Positions 1 to 8,655 of a stretch of 38,039 nucleotides of DNA are shown piece by piece. How positions within the stretch are numbered: the first letter of the stretch is position 1; each line of letters starts with the position of its first letter. The notes under the pieces were generated by a model, which ran no database searches, had not been told where the DNA came from, and saw only the letters and a program-made list of their open reading frames with translations. The position numbers and the translations under genes were made by a program. The DNA comes from Porphyromonas sp. (GTDB taxonomy: Bacteria; Bacteroidota; Bacteroidia; Bacteroidales; Porphyromonadaceae). Where the stretch lies: NCBI GenBank assembly GCA_022772085.1, contig JALFBN010000001.1:1-38039 (forward strand), written 5' to 3'.

Positions 1-1155
1 GTCATCATTGATCGCTTCCATCTCGAAGAGATCTTCATAAGGTACGTTAGCCTCGGCAAGAAGGACATTCATATGACCCGGCATACGACCCGCTACGGGA
101 TGAATCGCAAAGCGGACCTCTGCGCCTCCTGCTCGGAGAGCGTCAGCTAACTGCTTCACCTGATGTTGTGCTTGCGCAAGTGCCATACCATAACCGGGGA
201 CAATAATCACACGTTTGGCATGTGCTAACACCTCGGCAGGATTTGTTTTGGGTTGAGACTTTACCTCTGCATTCTTTGCTTGAGAAGAAGTCGTTGGAGA
301 GGAAAGATCCACCTTCTTCTTTGTTCCAAGAAGGATTGACAAAAGGCTTCTATTCATAGCCCGACACATAATCTGCGTCAACAAAAGCCCCGAAGCACCT
401 ACGATACCACCAACCGAAACGAGCAGTACATCACCGATAGCCATACCAGCAATAGAACCAGCTACTCCACTTAATGAATTTAGGAGTGAAATAGTAATTG
501 GCATGTCGGCACCTCCGACACGAATGGAGAAGTAAAGCCCGAAAATGCTTGACATGATCGTAACACCAAGAATAAGCCAGAAAATGGGACTTCCCGAGTA
601 TTGATTGAATGTACCAATCAATATGATGATAAGCATGACGAAAGCCGATACCATAGTCACAAGTGAGTGGTTATACCACACTTGAGGCTTTTGAGGTAGT
701 ACTCGGTGCAATTTGCCCGCAGCAATAAGACTACCGACTAAGGTTATAAAACCGATGCCAATAGCTAAATATCCCGTAAAATTGCTAAAGATGGTAGGTT
801 CGATCTTTTCGCCGATACCTGCAACGGAGAGGATACCAACGAGAGCTGAAGCTCCCCCTCCTAAACCATTGAGAAGAGCTACCAACTGGGGCATTTGAAT
901 CATCTTGACACGAGCAGCAAAAGCTCCACCGATCAGCGCTCCGATAATGATAGAGGGGTAAAGCGTCCATGCCGTCACAATAGGCACTCCATTGTGTTGC
1001 TTGGTTACGAGGGTAAATATAACACCCGCAAGAATGGACAAAGCGCTGATAAGATTACCCAAAGAGGCATAACGCACCTTACTCATAAGGGCAATTCCTA
1101 GCATAACAAGCACCGAGAGCACGGCACTAATGATATATACAATTGTTGTATCCAT
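1..1155 (-). CDS. pntB: NAD(P) transhydrogenase subunit beta (partial, C-terminus beyond window)
   Basis: Beta subunit of the inner-membrane proton-translocating NAD(P)+ transhydrogenase, which moves hydride from NADH to NADP+ using the proton gradient. The reading frame is open from ATG at 1155 to the window edge, giving 385 residues; the family is about 460, so roughly 75-80 residues lie outside. The first ~250 residues are a series of hydrophobic segments rich in Gly/Ala/Ile (membrane domain dII). A polar linker follows, then the start of the NADP-binding domain dIII with the motif PGYGMALAQAQ near residue 316 and the later AGRMPGHMNVLLAEA. It starts 3 bp after the stop of the pntAb-like gene, so the two are surely co-transcribed. 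Identification is firm; only the missing end is unseen. Confidence 0.95.
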   Translation of the reverse strand, partial: MDTTIVYIISAVLSVLVMLGIALMSKVRYASLGNLISALSILAGVIFTLVTKQHNGVPIVTAWTLYPSIIIGALIGGAFAARVKMIQMPQLVALLNGLGGGASALVGILSVAGIGEKIEPTIFSNFTGYLAIGIGFITLVGSLIAAGKLHRVLPQKPQVWYNHSLVTMVSAFVMLIIILIGTFNQYSGSPIFWLILGVTIMSSIFGLYFSIRVGGADMPITISLLNSLSGVAGSIAGMAIGDVLLVSVGGIVGASGLLLTQIMCRAMNRSLLSILLGTKKKVDLSSPTTSSQAKNAEVKSQPKTNPAEVLAHAKRVIIVPGYGMALAQAQHQVKQLADALRAGGAEVRFAIHPVAGRMPGHMNVLLAEANVPYEDLFEMEAINDD

Positions 1156-1158
1156 GGC

Positions 1159-1455
1159 TTATTTCTTCTTTTTCTGTTGGAACATACGCAACATACGATG
1201 CGTAACGCCAAATCCGCCCACGACATTGATGGTAGCAAGAATAATTGCCAAGCCGCCTAAAACTTGCCCCCAAAAGGGATCATCAACCAAAAGAGCAAAT
1301 CCCGTAGCAGCCAAAGCTCCTATGATCGTTACCCCGGAGAGTGCATTCATCCCAGACATTAAGGGTGTATGCAGTAGACTCGGTACATTTTTGATGAGAA
1401 GATACCCAATCACTGTTGCAACAACAAAGATGAGTACCAAAATGAGTGGATTCAT
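1159..1455 (-). CDS. pntAb: NAD(P) transhydrogenase subunit alpha, membrane part (PntAb)
   Basis: Small integral-membrane subunit corresponding to the C-terminal membrane segment of the one-piece E. coli PntA. The 98 residues hold about three hydrophobic helices with the family pattern TPLMSGMNALSGVTIIGAL, and end in a basic tail QQKKKK. It lies between pntAa (231 bp upstream) and pntB (3 bp downstream). This gives the three-gene arrangement known from Rhodospirillum and other bacteria, in which the alpha subunit is split. It forms part of the proton channel with PntB. Confidence 0.93.
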   Translation of the reverse strand: MNPLILVLIFVVATVIGYLLIKNVPSLLHTPLMSGMNALSGVTIIGALAATGFALLVDDPFWGQVLGGLAIILATINVVGGFGVTHRMLRMFQQKKKK

Positions 1456-1562
1456 AATGTTTGAGATTATTTTTTTGAGATATCGCCTTATGTGGAAAGA
1501 GTAACTCTAAAACCACAAACAGTTACACTCTGAAATGACGAGATATCCCTAGTTATAATTAA

Positions 1563-1597
1563 AGGGGAAGGCTTATCCTTCCAATAAACCTTCCCCT
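1563..1597 (-). promoter_or_regulatory. Competing hairpins between pntAa and pntAb
   Basis: A perfect 9-bp inverted repeat pairs 1563-1571 (AGGGGAAGG) with 1589-1597 (CCTTCCCCT), loop 17 nt. Inside it, GGAAGG at 1566-1571 can pair instead with CCTTCC at 1577-1582. The two stems share one arm and cannot form together. On the minus strand the outer stem is followed by a weak U-rich stretch (TTTAATT). This may be a partial terminator or attenuator tuning the membrane subunits against the soluble PntAa; function is inference. Confidence 0.45.
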
Positions 1598-1686
1598 CGT
1601 ATTTTACTCGCACAACGCACGATGTATCATGGATACAAACGATCCAAGAATAGGTGCAGAGGAGGTGAGAGTGCAAAAGGAGATTA

Positions 1687-2847
1687 TTACTTCAATCCCA
1701 TTGCTTCACGAGTACCATCATGAACGATCTCTCCATCCTTCGTTACGAGGATCTTTTGACAGATTTCGTCGCTCATGTCGAGATTCACCTGCCCATCCTT
1801 TACAAGGTATTTCACTAAGTTGTACATATTTTGAGAGAACATCCAAGTGGAGCTTTTTGGCAACATACCGGGGATATTCTTGATACCTTCGAGCACAACA
1901 CCATGCTTTACTTCACGCTTACCAGCAGGGGTGATCTCACAGTTACCTCCTTGGTCGATCGAGATGTCCACGATAACAGATCCCGGCTTCATACCCTTTA
2001 CCATCTCTTCCGTAATGATTACGGGAGCAATCTTACCGGGAACAAGTGCACTACAGAAAACAATATCCATATCTTGGATTGTAGACTTCAAGAGTTCACG
2101 CTCTTTGAGAAGGACATCCTCAGGAAGATGTTTCGCGTAACCACCTTCGGCAATAGCAAGCTCGGGAGCCACACCCGTATCTACGAGCTTCGCACCAAGG
2201 CTTGTTGCTTGCTCAGCAGCAGCAGGACGAATATCAGCAGCATAAAGCACAGCACCCAAACGCTTGGCCGTAGCCAGGGCCTGAAGACCGGCAACACCCA
2301 CACCGATAACCATCACCTTCATAGGATCGATCTTACCTACTGCGGTGAACATCTGAGGCATAAAGCTAGCGAGGTCATTAGCAGCCATAAGAATACCTTT
2401 ATAACCGGCACATGTACTCATAGAGGTGAGCGCATCCAAATTTTGGGCACGAGAGATACGAGGTACGCCATCAAGCGTCAACCCAATAACGCCCTGAGCA
2501 GCCATCTTGCGTACCATTTCGTGGTTTACCGGAGATGCTGGGTGGATAAAGGTAATAATGTATTGTCCCTTATGCATCAAATCGATTTCGTGAACGCCTA
2601 ATTGCTCGTTAAAGAGGGGTTCTTTTACCTTGATAATGATATCACTACGATCGTAAACCTCCTTAGGTCCGTCAATCAATTCGGCACCGGCCTTTTTGTA
2701 TTCTTCGTCGTGATAGAAAGCACCTTCTCCGGCACCTTTTTCAAAAAGCACAGTAAAGCCATCAGCTACATATTTAGCAATGGCCTCGGGGCTAGCTGCT
2801 ACGCGAGCCTCATCGTGCATAATCTCTTTGGGAACTCCAATGATCAT
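1687..2847 (-). CDS. pntAa: NAD(P) transhydrogenase subunit alpha, NAD-binding part (PntAa)
   Basis: Soluble NAD(H)-binding domain dI of the transhydrogenase. The protein has 386 residues and no membrane helix. It begins MIIGVPKEI, typical of the alanine dehydrogenase/PntA family, and carries the dinucleotide-binding segment VIGVGVAGLQALATAKRLG in the middle, followed by ADIRPAAAEQATSLGAK. The conserved region VDISIDQGGNCE comes later. It is the first gene of pntAa-pntAb-pntB. The 5' leader is about 190 bp if the TACCTTTG element at 3038-3045 is its promoter. Alanine dehydrogenase is excluded because the membrane partners follow directly. Confidence 0.95.
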   Translation of the reverse strand: MIIGVPKEIMHDEARVAASPEAIAKYVADGFTVLFEKGAGEGAFYHDEEYKKAGAELIDGPKEVYDRSDIIIKVKEPLFNEQLGVHEIDLMHKGQYIITFIHPASPVNHEMVRKMAAQGVIGLTLDGVPRISRAQNLDALTSMSTCAGYKGILMAANDLASFMPQMFTAVGKIDPMKVMVIGVGVAGLQALATAKRLGAVLYAADIRPAAAEQATSLGAKLVDTGVAPELAIAEGGYAKHLPEDVLLKERELLKSTIQDMDIVFCSALVPGKIAPVIITEEMVKGMKPGSVIVDISIDQGGNCEITPAGKREVKHGVVLEGIKNIPGMLPKSSTWMFSQNMYNLVKYLVKDGQVNLDMSDEICQKILVTKDGEIVHDGTREAMGLK

Positions 2848-3037
2848 GATTCTTTACCTTATTATATTAGTGAAGTTTGTAAATGCTTCTCGCTCGGAAC
2901 GACTTGAAAATAAGGCTCCTCCAAACTCCTTCTCTGCTCTCAGATCTACTGCGACAATCTCTATCGGAAGACCTCCATTTTTGGTTCGATCTCTGGGAGA
3001 GAAATACGAAGCAAGAGCCCTCATTCCATGCCGGAGG

Positions 3038-3045
3038 CAAAGGTA
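3038..3045 (-). promoter_or_regulatory. -7 element for pntAa operon
   Basis: The minus strand reads TACCTTTG, an exact match to the Bacteroidetes -7 consensus TAnnTTTG, 190 bp upstream of pntAa. No TTTG was found at the expected -33 spacing, so only half of the promoter is supported. Confidence 0.5.
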
Positions 3046-3240
3046 GTATTTATTCTCGATTATTCATATTAAATAGTAGACTTTAGACAGTAGTTACCAG
3101 TCTTGAACATCTAAGTGGGAATAACTCTCTCACCTAAGATCCAATACCCTCTTCTAACTTATTCGTGCCCAAGCCCTTCTTTTCTAGCCTGGACTTCTGT
3201 TTGAATTAGCGAATCAAACAAATCAGACAATACAGAAGAG

Positions 3241-3277
3241 AAAGGGTATAGGTCATAACAAGCGACCCATACCCTTT
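3241..3277 (-). terminator. Terminator of the LRR gene
   Basis: A 9-bp perfect inverted repeat AAAGGGTAT / ATACCCTTT (3241-3249, 3269-3277; loop 19 nt) begins 29 bp after the LRR stop codon. On the minus strand it is followed by a pyrimidine-rich tail TCTTCTGT. Position and geometry fit an intrinsic terminator. Confidence 0.6.
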
Positions 3278-3305
3278 GCAATAACGAATGTCTAAAGTCT
3301 GACGT

Positions 3306-6300
3306 CTAATGGTAAATGCCCAACTTCACAGCCAAGCGTTGTCCAGAGGCGAGTTCCACCAAAGCGACATAATGGCCCGAGGGAATGGAAGGCAATTCTA
3401 TACGTTGGCTACGAGGTTGTACATACCAGATCTGCTCTCCCTCCAAAGTAAAGAGAGCAACAGAAAGAATATCTTCACCAGCAATGAGTTCGTTCGTTGC
3501 GGCAAGATAGTAGCAAGACATTTCAACCTCACGAGGTATTTCGTTGAGAGCGTTTGGGTGCCCAAGGATCACCGTCCAGCCCATAGCTTTTGCCTTTTCG
3601 GTATTACATTGATCCGCCAGAGGATTGCCTGCGACATTCACCTGCTTAGCCCACTCTTGGTTGTTTTCATTAATCTCCACATCACGCACATCACCCAATC
3701 CTGCTAGGATTGCATCAAGCTGTGCAACGGGAAGCTGATTATCGTGCAAGAAGAGCCCTTGAAGCCCTTTGTTATTGGAGAGATCCAATGTAGTTAGGCG
3801 GTTGCCATAGGCAAAAAGTTTCTGAAGATTCTTCTGATTCGAAACATCCAACTGCGTCAAGGCATTACCCTCACATTCGAGCCATGCGATACCGGGATTA
3901 GCTTGTAGGTCAATGGATGCCAACTTATTGCTATCACAAGTAAACCAAATGAGTGATTTTTGGTTCAAGACATTGAGTCGTTCCAGCTGATTATTACCCA
4001 AATGGAGTGTTACCAACTTGCTATTCCGAGACAGATCAAGCTGCTTTATATTGTTGTGATCGGCACGTATTTGCACCAAATTGGGATTGTCGTTTACCAC
4101 AAGGGCTTCCAACTTATTGTCCCTTATAGAGAACCATTTGAGTTCAGGATTGTGGGAAAGATCCACTTGGGTCAAGGCATTTGATGCCACATAAAGATCT
4201 TGCAAGAGAGGCTGCTGAGCAAGATTCAACCGGATTAGTTTATTGCCATTGAGGTTAAGCGTTATGAGCTTTTTATTTTGCTCTAGAGGGATCTGTTCCA
4301 GACGATTACCCGGAGCGTAGATCTTCGTAAGCTCCCTACTGTGCGACAGATCGAGCTGTTCCAACTGATTATGCGCTACATAAACCTCCTCAAGAGCCGT
4401 ACAATGGGAGAAATCTATCTCCGAGAGGCGGTTGCTATCACAATCTATCTTTTTCAATAGAGGAGCCTCTAGAGGCAATTTAACCTCAGAGAGTTGATTA
4501 TTGAAGCAGGAAATCTCTGTAAGTCCCTTGATATGTGAAAGGTCCAACGTACCGGTGATAAAGTTGCGCGCAATGGATACAACATTCATCTTGCTTTGAG
4601 CTGAGAAGTTGATTGGACGTGCAATTTTGTTACCCATACAGTAGAGGTTGCGCAGATTGGGTTGGTGCGTTATATCCAACTCTTGCAACTCATTACCATC
4701 GAGATGTAGAGCTGTTAGCTTGGTCGCCTTGGTGATATTGACCTTGGCAACACCCTGATTCACCGCCTTAAGGATGAGAATATCATCACCATAGAGACGC
4801 AGTTTGTTTCCCACGAGTTGGTGCTCAATATTTTTAGCACCCTCATATTTGACACGCTGACCATCGCCGAAATCAACTTCAAACGAAGTGCCATTCAAGC
4901 CACCGGCACCAAAGGTTATGGTCTTATCTCCCTTGACAAAAGTAAGTATGATGGTAGCGTCATCTTCAGGTTCGGGGGGGTCAGAAGGTAGTGCTAAAGC
5001 ACCGCAATCTATTTTACCCTCACGTAGGCGCATGTTGCCTCGCATATCGACACGCTCTTCAACCCCCTGAATGGTGCGCCCCGTAGCGACAAATTGGCTT
5101 GTTGGTTGCAAAGCCCAATCAGCTTTCCGCAATTGTTCGGCAATGGTTGGATCAGTTGTATAACCCAATCCTTCGGTCGGAACGATGAAGTTAGAGGTCG
5201 CCACGTTGTCGGCGAGGATATTATTACCCTCCTTGGCCGACTTGGCAAGAGGAAGCCCCTTGTAGTCATCATAATTGCGTTGTGTACGAGGTGACCCCTC
5301 ACGCAAAGAGCAGTGCTGTATCGTGGAGTGGTATAGTTCGCCCTCTTTGATTGCAACTCCTCCACCGAGCCATGCGGTACAATTAGTAACAATACAACCA
5401 ATAGCACGTGCCTTCTCAGCAAGTAAGATACCTCCACCCTGCCCCCCTCCGGCATCGCCAAAGGCAGGATCATCTGCATAGCAATTGGCCACAATAGTAT
5501 GATGGATCAGGCCTGCACGAGCTGAGATCCCCCCTCCGATGAGTGCCGTACTATTATAAACACGACATTGCTCCACGGTAGACTCCATACTATAAATAGC
5601 ACCACCATCAGAAGCGTAACATCCCTCAAAAAGCGAGTTACGCACAGTACTCTGTTGGAGCGCAAGAGCACCGCCGGCATCAAAAGCTATCGAGCCACGG
5701 AAAAGGCAGTCCGATACCTCACCACCCTGGATATAGAGACTTCCACCGGAGGCCACAGAGGTCGGAGCCATGTACATATTCTCTTCGAACAAACAGTTTT
5801 CAACCCGAGACCGATTGTCCCCCTTCATCATGGATACAGCCCCTCCGTAGAATACGATATTCTCCGCACGGTGAGAGGCAACATTATGGAGGATCTCCGA
5901 ATTGCGCAACTCCACATTACCCCATGCGTAAAGGGCAGCTCCACCTGCCGACACACTCCAAACATCGGCGTGGGCATCACGGAGAACAAATCCATCGACA
6001 ATCGTTTTGTTCGTAGCTGCCGAAGCCAAATACAAAAGGTGATTAGCATTCTCTTCATTGCCTATAACCTGCCACTTGTGACGCACGGATGACCCCTCAT
6101 CGATCACACGCTTCCACACATCTTCCTTGCCATCAATATTACCCGAAAGTACCGTCTTATGAGCAAAGAGGAATTTTAGTGGCTCCGGAGCCGCCTCCTT
6201 TTTGCGGTCATCAAGAGAAGATTCATCGCCTTTGAAACCACCATAGAGCGAAACACCATCTTTCATCATAAAGGCAAAAGACCGTTTCTTCGTCTCCTTG

Positions 6301-6527
6301 ATGAGCCGTTTGGGCATATAAGTCCCTTCGGCTATCCATACGGCATCACCGACCTCAGAAAGGTCGATCATAGCTTGCAAATCGCCCGAAGCCTTACTCC
6401 ACGAGGAGCCATCACCAGAAGCTCCTGCTTTGACATAGCGCACTACACCACTTTGAGCCCAAAGATCTCCCAAGGAGGAGAGGAGCGTAGAGAGCAAAGT
6501 GATACAAAAAATCGTAGTTTTTTTCAT
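3306..6527 (-). CDS. Secreted beta-helix plus leucine-rich-repeat protein with T9SS C-terminal signal (InlJ-like)
   Basis: 1073 residues from the ATG at 6527; a longer frame starts at 6590, but this start directly gives a signal peptide (MKKTTIFCITLL..., probable cleavage after WAQ). Residues ~25-515 look like a right-handed parallel beta-helix of the polymorphic outer-membrane/pectate-lyase type, opening VRYVKAGASGDGSSW with many GGG/GGA turns. Residues ~520-600 form a small beta domain containing VDFGDGQ (PKD-like). About 16 leucine-rich repeats of 21-22 residues start at residue 603, pattern LxxLxxxxNxLxxLDLSxN. The last ~80 residues, with SGHYVALVELASGQ and AVKLGI, resemble a Por-type C-terminal sorting domain, so export by the type IX system and surface attachment or release is expected. 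P. gingivalis InlJ is a comparable LRR protein. No enzymatic residues were recognised; an adhesive role is inference. Confidence 0.85.
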   Translation of the reverse strand: MKKTTIFCITLLSTLLSSLGDLWAQSGVVRYVKAGASGDGSSWSKASGDLQAMIDLSEVGDAVWIAEGTYMPKRLIKETKKRSFAFMMKDGVSLYGGFKGDESSLDDRKKEAAPEPLKFLFAHKTVLSGNIDGKEDVWKRVIDEGSSVRHKWQVIGNEENANHLLYLASAATNKTIVDGFVLRDAHADVWSVSAGGAALYAWGNVELRNSEILHNVASHRAENIVFYGGAVSMMKGDNRSRVENCLFEENMYMAPTSVASGGSLYIQGGEVSDCLFRGSIAFDAGGALALQQSTVRNSLFEGCYASDGGAIYSMESTVEQCRVYNSTALIGGGISARAGLIHHTIVANCYADDPAFGDAGGGQGGGILLAEKARAIGCIVTNCTAWLGGGVAIKEGELYHSTIQHCSLREGSPRTQRNYDDYKGLPLAKSAKEGNNILADNVATSNFIVPTEGLGYTTDPTIAEQLRKADWALQPTSQFVATGRTIQGVEERVDMRGNMRLREGKIDCGALALPSDPPEPEDDATIILTFVKGDKTITFGAGGLNGTSFEVDFGDGQRVKYEGAKNIEHQLVGNKLRLYGDDILILKAVNQGVAKVNITKATKLTALHLDGNELQELDITHQPNLRNLYCMGNKIARPINFSAQSKMNVVSIARNFITGTLDLSHIKGLTEISCFNNQLSEVKLPLEAPLLKKIDCDSNRLSEIDFSHCTALEEVYVAHNQLEQLDLSHSRELTKIYAPGNRLEQIPLEQNKKLITLNLNGNKLIRLNLAQQPLLQDLYVASNALTQVDLSHNPELKWFSIRDNKLEALVVNDNPNLVQIRADHNNIKQLDLSRNSKLVTLHLGNNQLERLNVLNQKSLIWFTCDSNKLASIDLQANPGIAWLECEGNALTQLDVSNQKNLQKLFAYGNRLTTLDLSNNKGLQGLFLHDNQLPVAQLDAILAGLGDVRDVEINENNQEWAKQVNVAGNPLADQCNTEKAKAMGWTVILGHPNALNEIPREVEMSCYYLAATNELIAGEDILSVALFTLEGEQIWYVQPRSQRIELPSIPSGHYVALVELASGQRLAVKLGIYH

Positions 6528-6587
6528 CTGGAATCTGTTTTTATAATAAATAGAATCCCCCAAAGAGCCCTCTACATCTGTCAAAAA

Positions 6588-6618
6588 CAAACGCTAATAG
6601 TCTCTCTGGGGGAGCCAA
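6588..6618 (-). promoter_or_regulatory. Possible weak promoter of the LRR gene
   Basis: The minus strand reads TAGCGTTTG at 6588-6596, a -7-like element with three rather than two spacer bases. TTG lies at 6616-6618, 19 bp upstream. It sits 60 bp before the chosen ATG. No terminator is visible after kbl, so read-through from kbl is the alternative. Confidence 0.3.
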
Positions 6619-6653
6619 TTCTAATATCCCTTCAAGGAAAGGAAGAGGAGTGA

Positions 6654-7844
6654 TTATTTAATCACGCCAAGTTCTTTACCAACCTTGATAAAGGCTTCGA
6701 TACAACGATCGAGGTGCTCTCTCTTGTGACCAGCCGATAGCTGAACGCGGATACGAGCCTCGCCCTTGGGCACTACGGGGTAGTAGAAGCCCGTAACGTA
6801 GATACCCTCTTCGAGCATGCGCTTAGCATATTGCTGAGAGAGCGGAGCATCGTAGAGCATCACAGCGCAGATAGCACTTTGTGTAGGTTTGATGTCAAAC
6901 CCGGCAGCGAGCATCTTATCACGGAAGTAGGCTACATTTTCCATCAACTTCGTGTGGAGCGAATCGTCCTCTTTGAGCATCTTGAAGACCTCAAGACCTG
7001 CACCGACTACTGCGGGGGGAATTGAGTTACTGAAAAGATAGGGACGAGAACGCTGACGCAACATATCAATCACTTCTTGAGGACCCGCGGTAAATCCACC
7101 CACGGCACCACCGAAAGCCTTGCCCAACGTACCTGTATGGATGTCAATACGATCCCAGCAATTGTACTTCTCGGCAACGCCACGACCCGTAGCACCTACC
7201 ACACCGGCAGAGTGACACTCATCAACCATCACGAGGGCATCATATTTCTCTGCCAATGCACAGATTTCATCCATAGGAGCCACATTACCATCCATGGAGA
7301 ATACCCCATCCGTTACAATGATACGATGACGTTGTGCCTGTGCTTCTTTGAGGCACTCCTCAAGCTCTGCCATGTTACCATTGGCATAACGATAACGCTT
7401 AGCCTTGCACAGACGCACACCATCAATAATAGAAGCGTGATTGAGAGCATCGCTGATAATCGCATCCTCCGCACCAAAGAGAGGCTCAAACACACCTCCA
7501 TTGGCGTCGAAGCAAGCGGCATACAAAATCGCATCTTCGGTATGGAAATACTCGGCGATAGCCTTCTCCAACTGCTTGTGCATATCCTGCGTACCACAGA
7601 TGAAGCGAACGCTACTCATACCATATCCATGGCTATCCATAGCATCCTTAGCAGCCTGTACCAAACGCGGATGATCACTCAACCCCAAATAGTTGTTGGC
7701 ACAAAAATTTAGCACCTCTTGCCCTGCATTCACCTTGATGTCTGCACGCTGGGGTGTCGTGATGATGCGTTCCTCTTTGTAAAGCCCATCCTCCTTAATT
7801 TTCTTGAGTTCAGCACTCAAGTAATCTTTCATTCCCTTAAACAT
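6654..7844 (-). CDS. kbl: 2-amino-3-ketobutyrate CoA ligase (glycine C-acetyltransferase)
   Basis: PLP enzyme that cleaves 2-amino-3-oxobutyrate with CoA to glycine and acetyl-CoA, the second step of threonine breakdown through threonine dehydrogenase. The 396 residues align with the E. coli enzyme nearly end to end: KEERIITTPQRADI, NFCANNYLGLSDHP, SVRFICGTQDMHK, SDALNHASIIDGVRLCKAK and the C-terminal YVTGFYYPVVPKGEARIR. The Schiff-base lysine is in TGTLGKAFGG (about Lys242) and the PLP-ring Asp in VMVDECHSAG. No tdh gene is in the window. It lies 55 bp downstream of the DUF5606 gene and is probably co-transcribed with it. Serine palmitoyltransferase and AONS paralogues fit less well than Kbl. 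Confidence 0.95.
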   Translation of the reverse strand: MFKGMKDYLSAELKKIKEDGLYKEERIITTPQRADIKVNAGQEVLNFCANNYLGLSDHPRLVQAAKDAMDSHGYGMSSVRFICGTQDMHKQLEKAIAEYFHTEDAILYAACFDANGGVFEPLFGAEDAIISDALNHASIIDGVRLCKAKRYRYANGNMAELEECLKEAQAQRHRIIVTDGVFSMDGNVAPMDEICALAEKYDALVMVDECHSAGVVGATGRGVAEKYNCWDRIDIHTGTLGKAFGGAVGGFTAGPQEVIDMLRQRSRPYLFSNSIPPAVVGAGLEVFKMLKEDDSLHTKLMENVAYFRDKMLAAGFDIKPTQSAICAVMLYDAPLSQQYAKRMLEEGIYVTGFYYPVVPKGEARIRVQLSAGHKREHLDRCIEAFIKVGKELGVIK

Positions 7845-7899
7845 AGCAATGATTGTCTGTATTGATTCTTATTATTTGTGTGTCATATAGAGGGGGCAA

Positions 7900-8328
7900 C
7901 TACTCAGCGGGTTGCTCCGTCTTTGCCTCTTCTTCCTTAGCCACAAAGTGGGTGAACCCATCCTTTACGAGCATATTGTACCAAGAAATCATCTTCTTGA
8001 CATCGGTAGGATAAACACGAGACTTGTCGTAAGTGGGTAAAACGGACTCCATAAACTCGAAAACTCGCTCCTTGCTCGCACCAACGACCTTGAGGTCTAC
8101 CTCTTTGCCCTCTGCCGAAGCATAGATCAGATCCAACACTTCCCCAAGAGGTTTCTCGCCCTCAGTTGTATAAATAGCAATCTCCGCAAGAGAGACAACG
8201 CGATCGCTTGCGTGTACCGGAGTGCGACGCTTATCCACAAGCGACTCTACGATTAGGGCGTTTTTGCCTTGCGAAAGGAGGCGGAAGAGTCCCGGACGAC
8301 CCGAGACAGAAAGAATTTCTCTAAGCAT
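7900..8328 (-). CDS. DUF5606 family protein, Bacteroidetes-specific, function unknown
   Basis: A 142-residue soluble protein without signal peptide or membrane segment. The N-terminus MLREILSVSGRPGLFRLLSQ followed by GKNALIVESL matches my memory of the Bacteroidetes DUF5606 family. The middle (HASDRVVSLAEIAIYTTEGE) is also typical. The C-terminus (KMISWYNMLVKDGFTHF) is conserved in the family and ends in a Glu/Lys-rich tail. No function is known to me. A TACTTTTG -7 element lies 126 bp upstream, and kbl follows after 55 bp. Confidence 0.78.
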   Translation of the reverse strand: MLREILSVSGRPGLFRLLSQGKNALIVESLVDKRRTPVHASDRVVSLAEIAIYTTEGEKPLGEVLDLIYASAEGKEVDLKVVGASKERVFEFMESVLPTYDKSRVYPTDVKKMISWYNMLVKDGFTHFVAKEEEAKTEQPAE

Positions 8329-8655
8329 AATATATCTATTACTCTTTTGTCATAATAATGTGGAGAGTACAGACTTCTAGGGAATAATATAAAAGTCACC
8401 TCTCACCACAGGAGCATCCACATTAACGAAAAGGCAGATGCCTCATACGAGCACAAAAGTAACCATTTCCTAGAGAATAATCGAATGACAAGAATACCTG
8501 GAGATACTACGCAGAGATAAGAAAGTATTGCTACTCAATCAATATCTCCTGCATTGGGATCGTATTCATTTAGCATTTGGGACAACACCGCGAGAGACGG
8601 CGAAAGGAAGACGAAAGGAATTAAAGACAAACTCAAACGTATAAACCTATCCTCA
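8329..8655. other. Intergenic region downstream of the glycosyltransferase
   Basis: 327 bp without a gene. It holds the -7 element of the DUF5606 gene (8454-8461). A 7-bp inverted repeat GGAGATA / TATCTCC (8500-8506, 8543-8549) with a long loop might belong to the end of the purL-dprA-glycosyltransferase transcript, but it lacks a U-tract. Confidence 0.5.
8454..8461 (-). promoter_or_regulatory. -7 element for the DUF5606-kbl unit
   Basis: The minus strand reads TACTTTTG, matching TAnnTTTG, 126 bp upstream of the DUF5606 start. No clear -33 TTTG was found. Confidence 0.45.

Larger units (their letters stand above)
2848..3305. other. Intergenic region between the LRR gene and pntAa
   Basis: 458 bp without a convincing gene. 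It holds the candidate pntAa promoter element (3038-3045), its ~190-nt leader, and the terminator hairpin of the LRR gene (3241-3277). The small frames here have no supporting features. Nothing else recognisable was seen between 3046 and 3240. Confidence 0.6.

Noticed and set aside
1831-2601. 256-codon plus-strand frame opposite pntAa
   Set aside because: Antisense to a strongly conserved enzyme, with no recognisable motif or start signal.
7077-7712. 211-codon plus-strand frame opposite kbl
   Set aside because: Antisense to kbl, His/Thr-rich shadow translation without family features.
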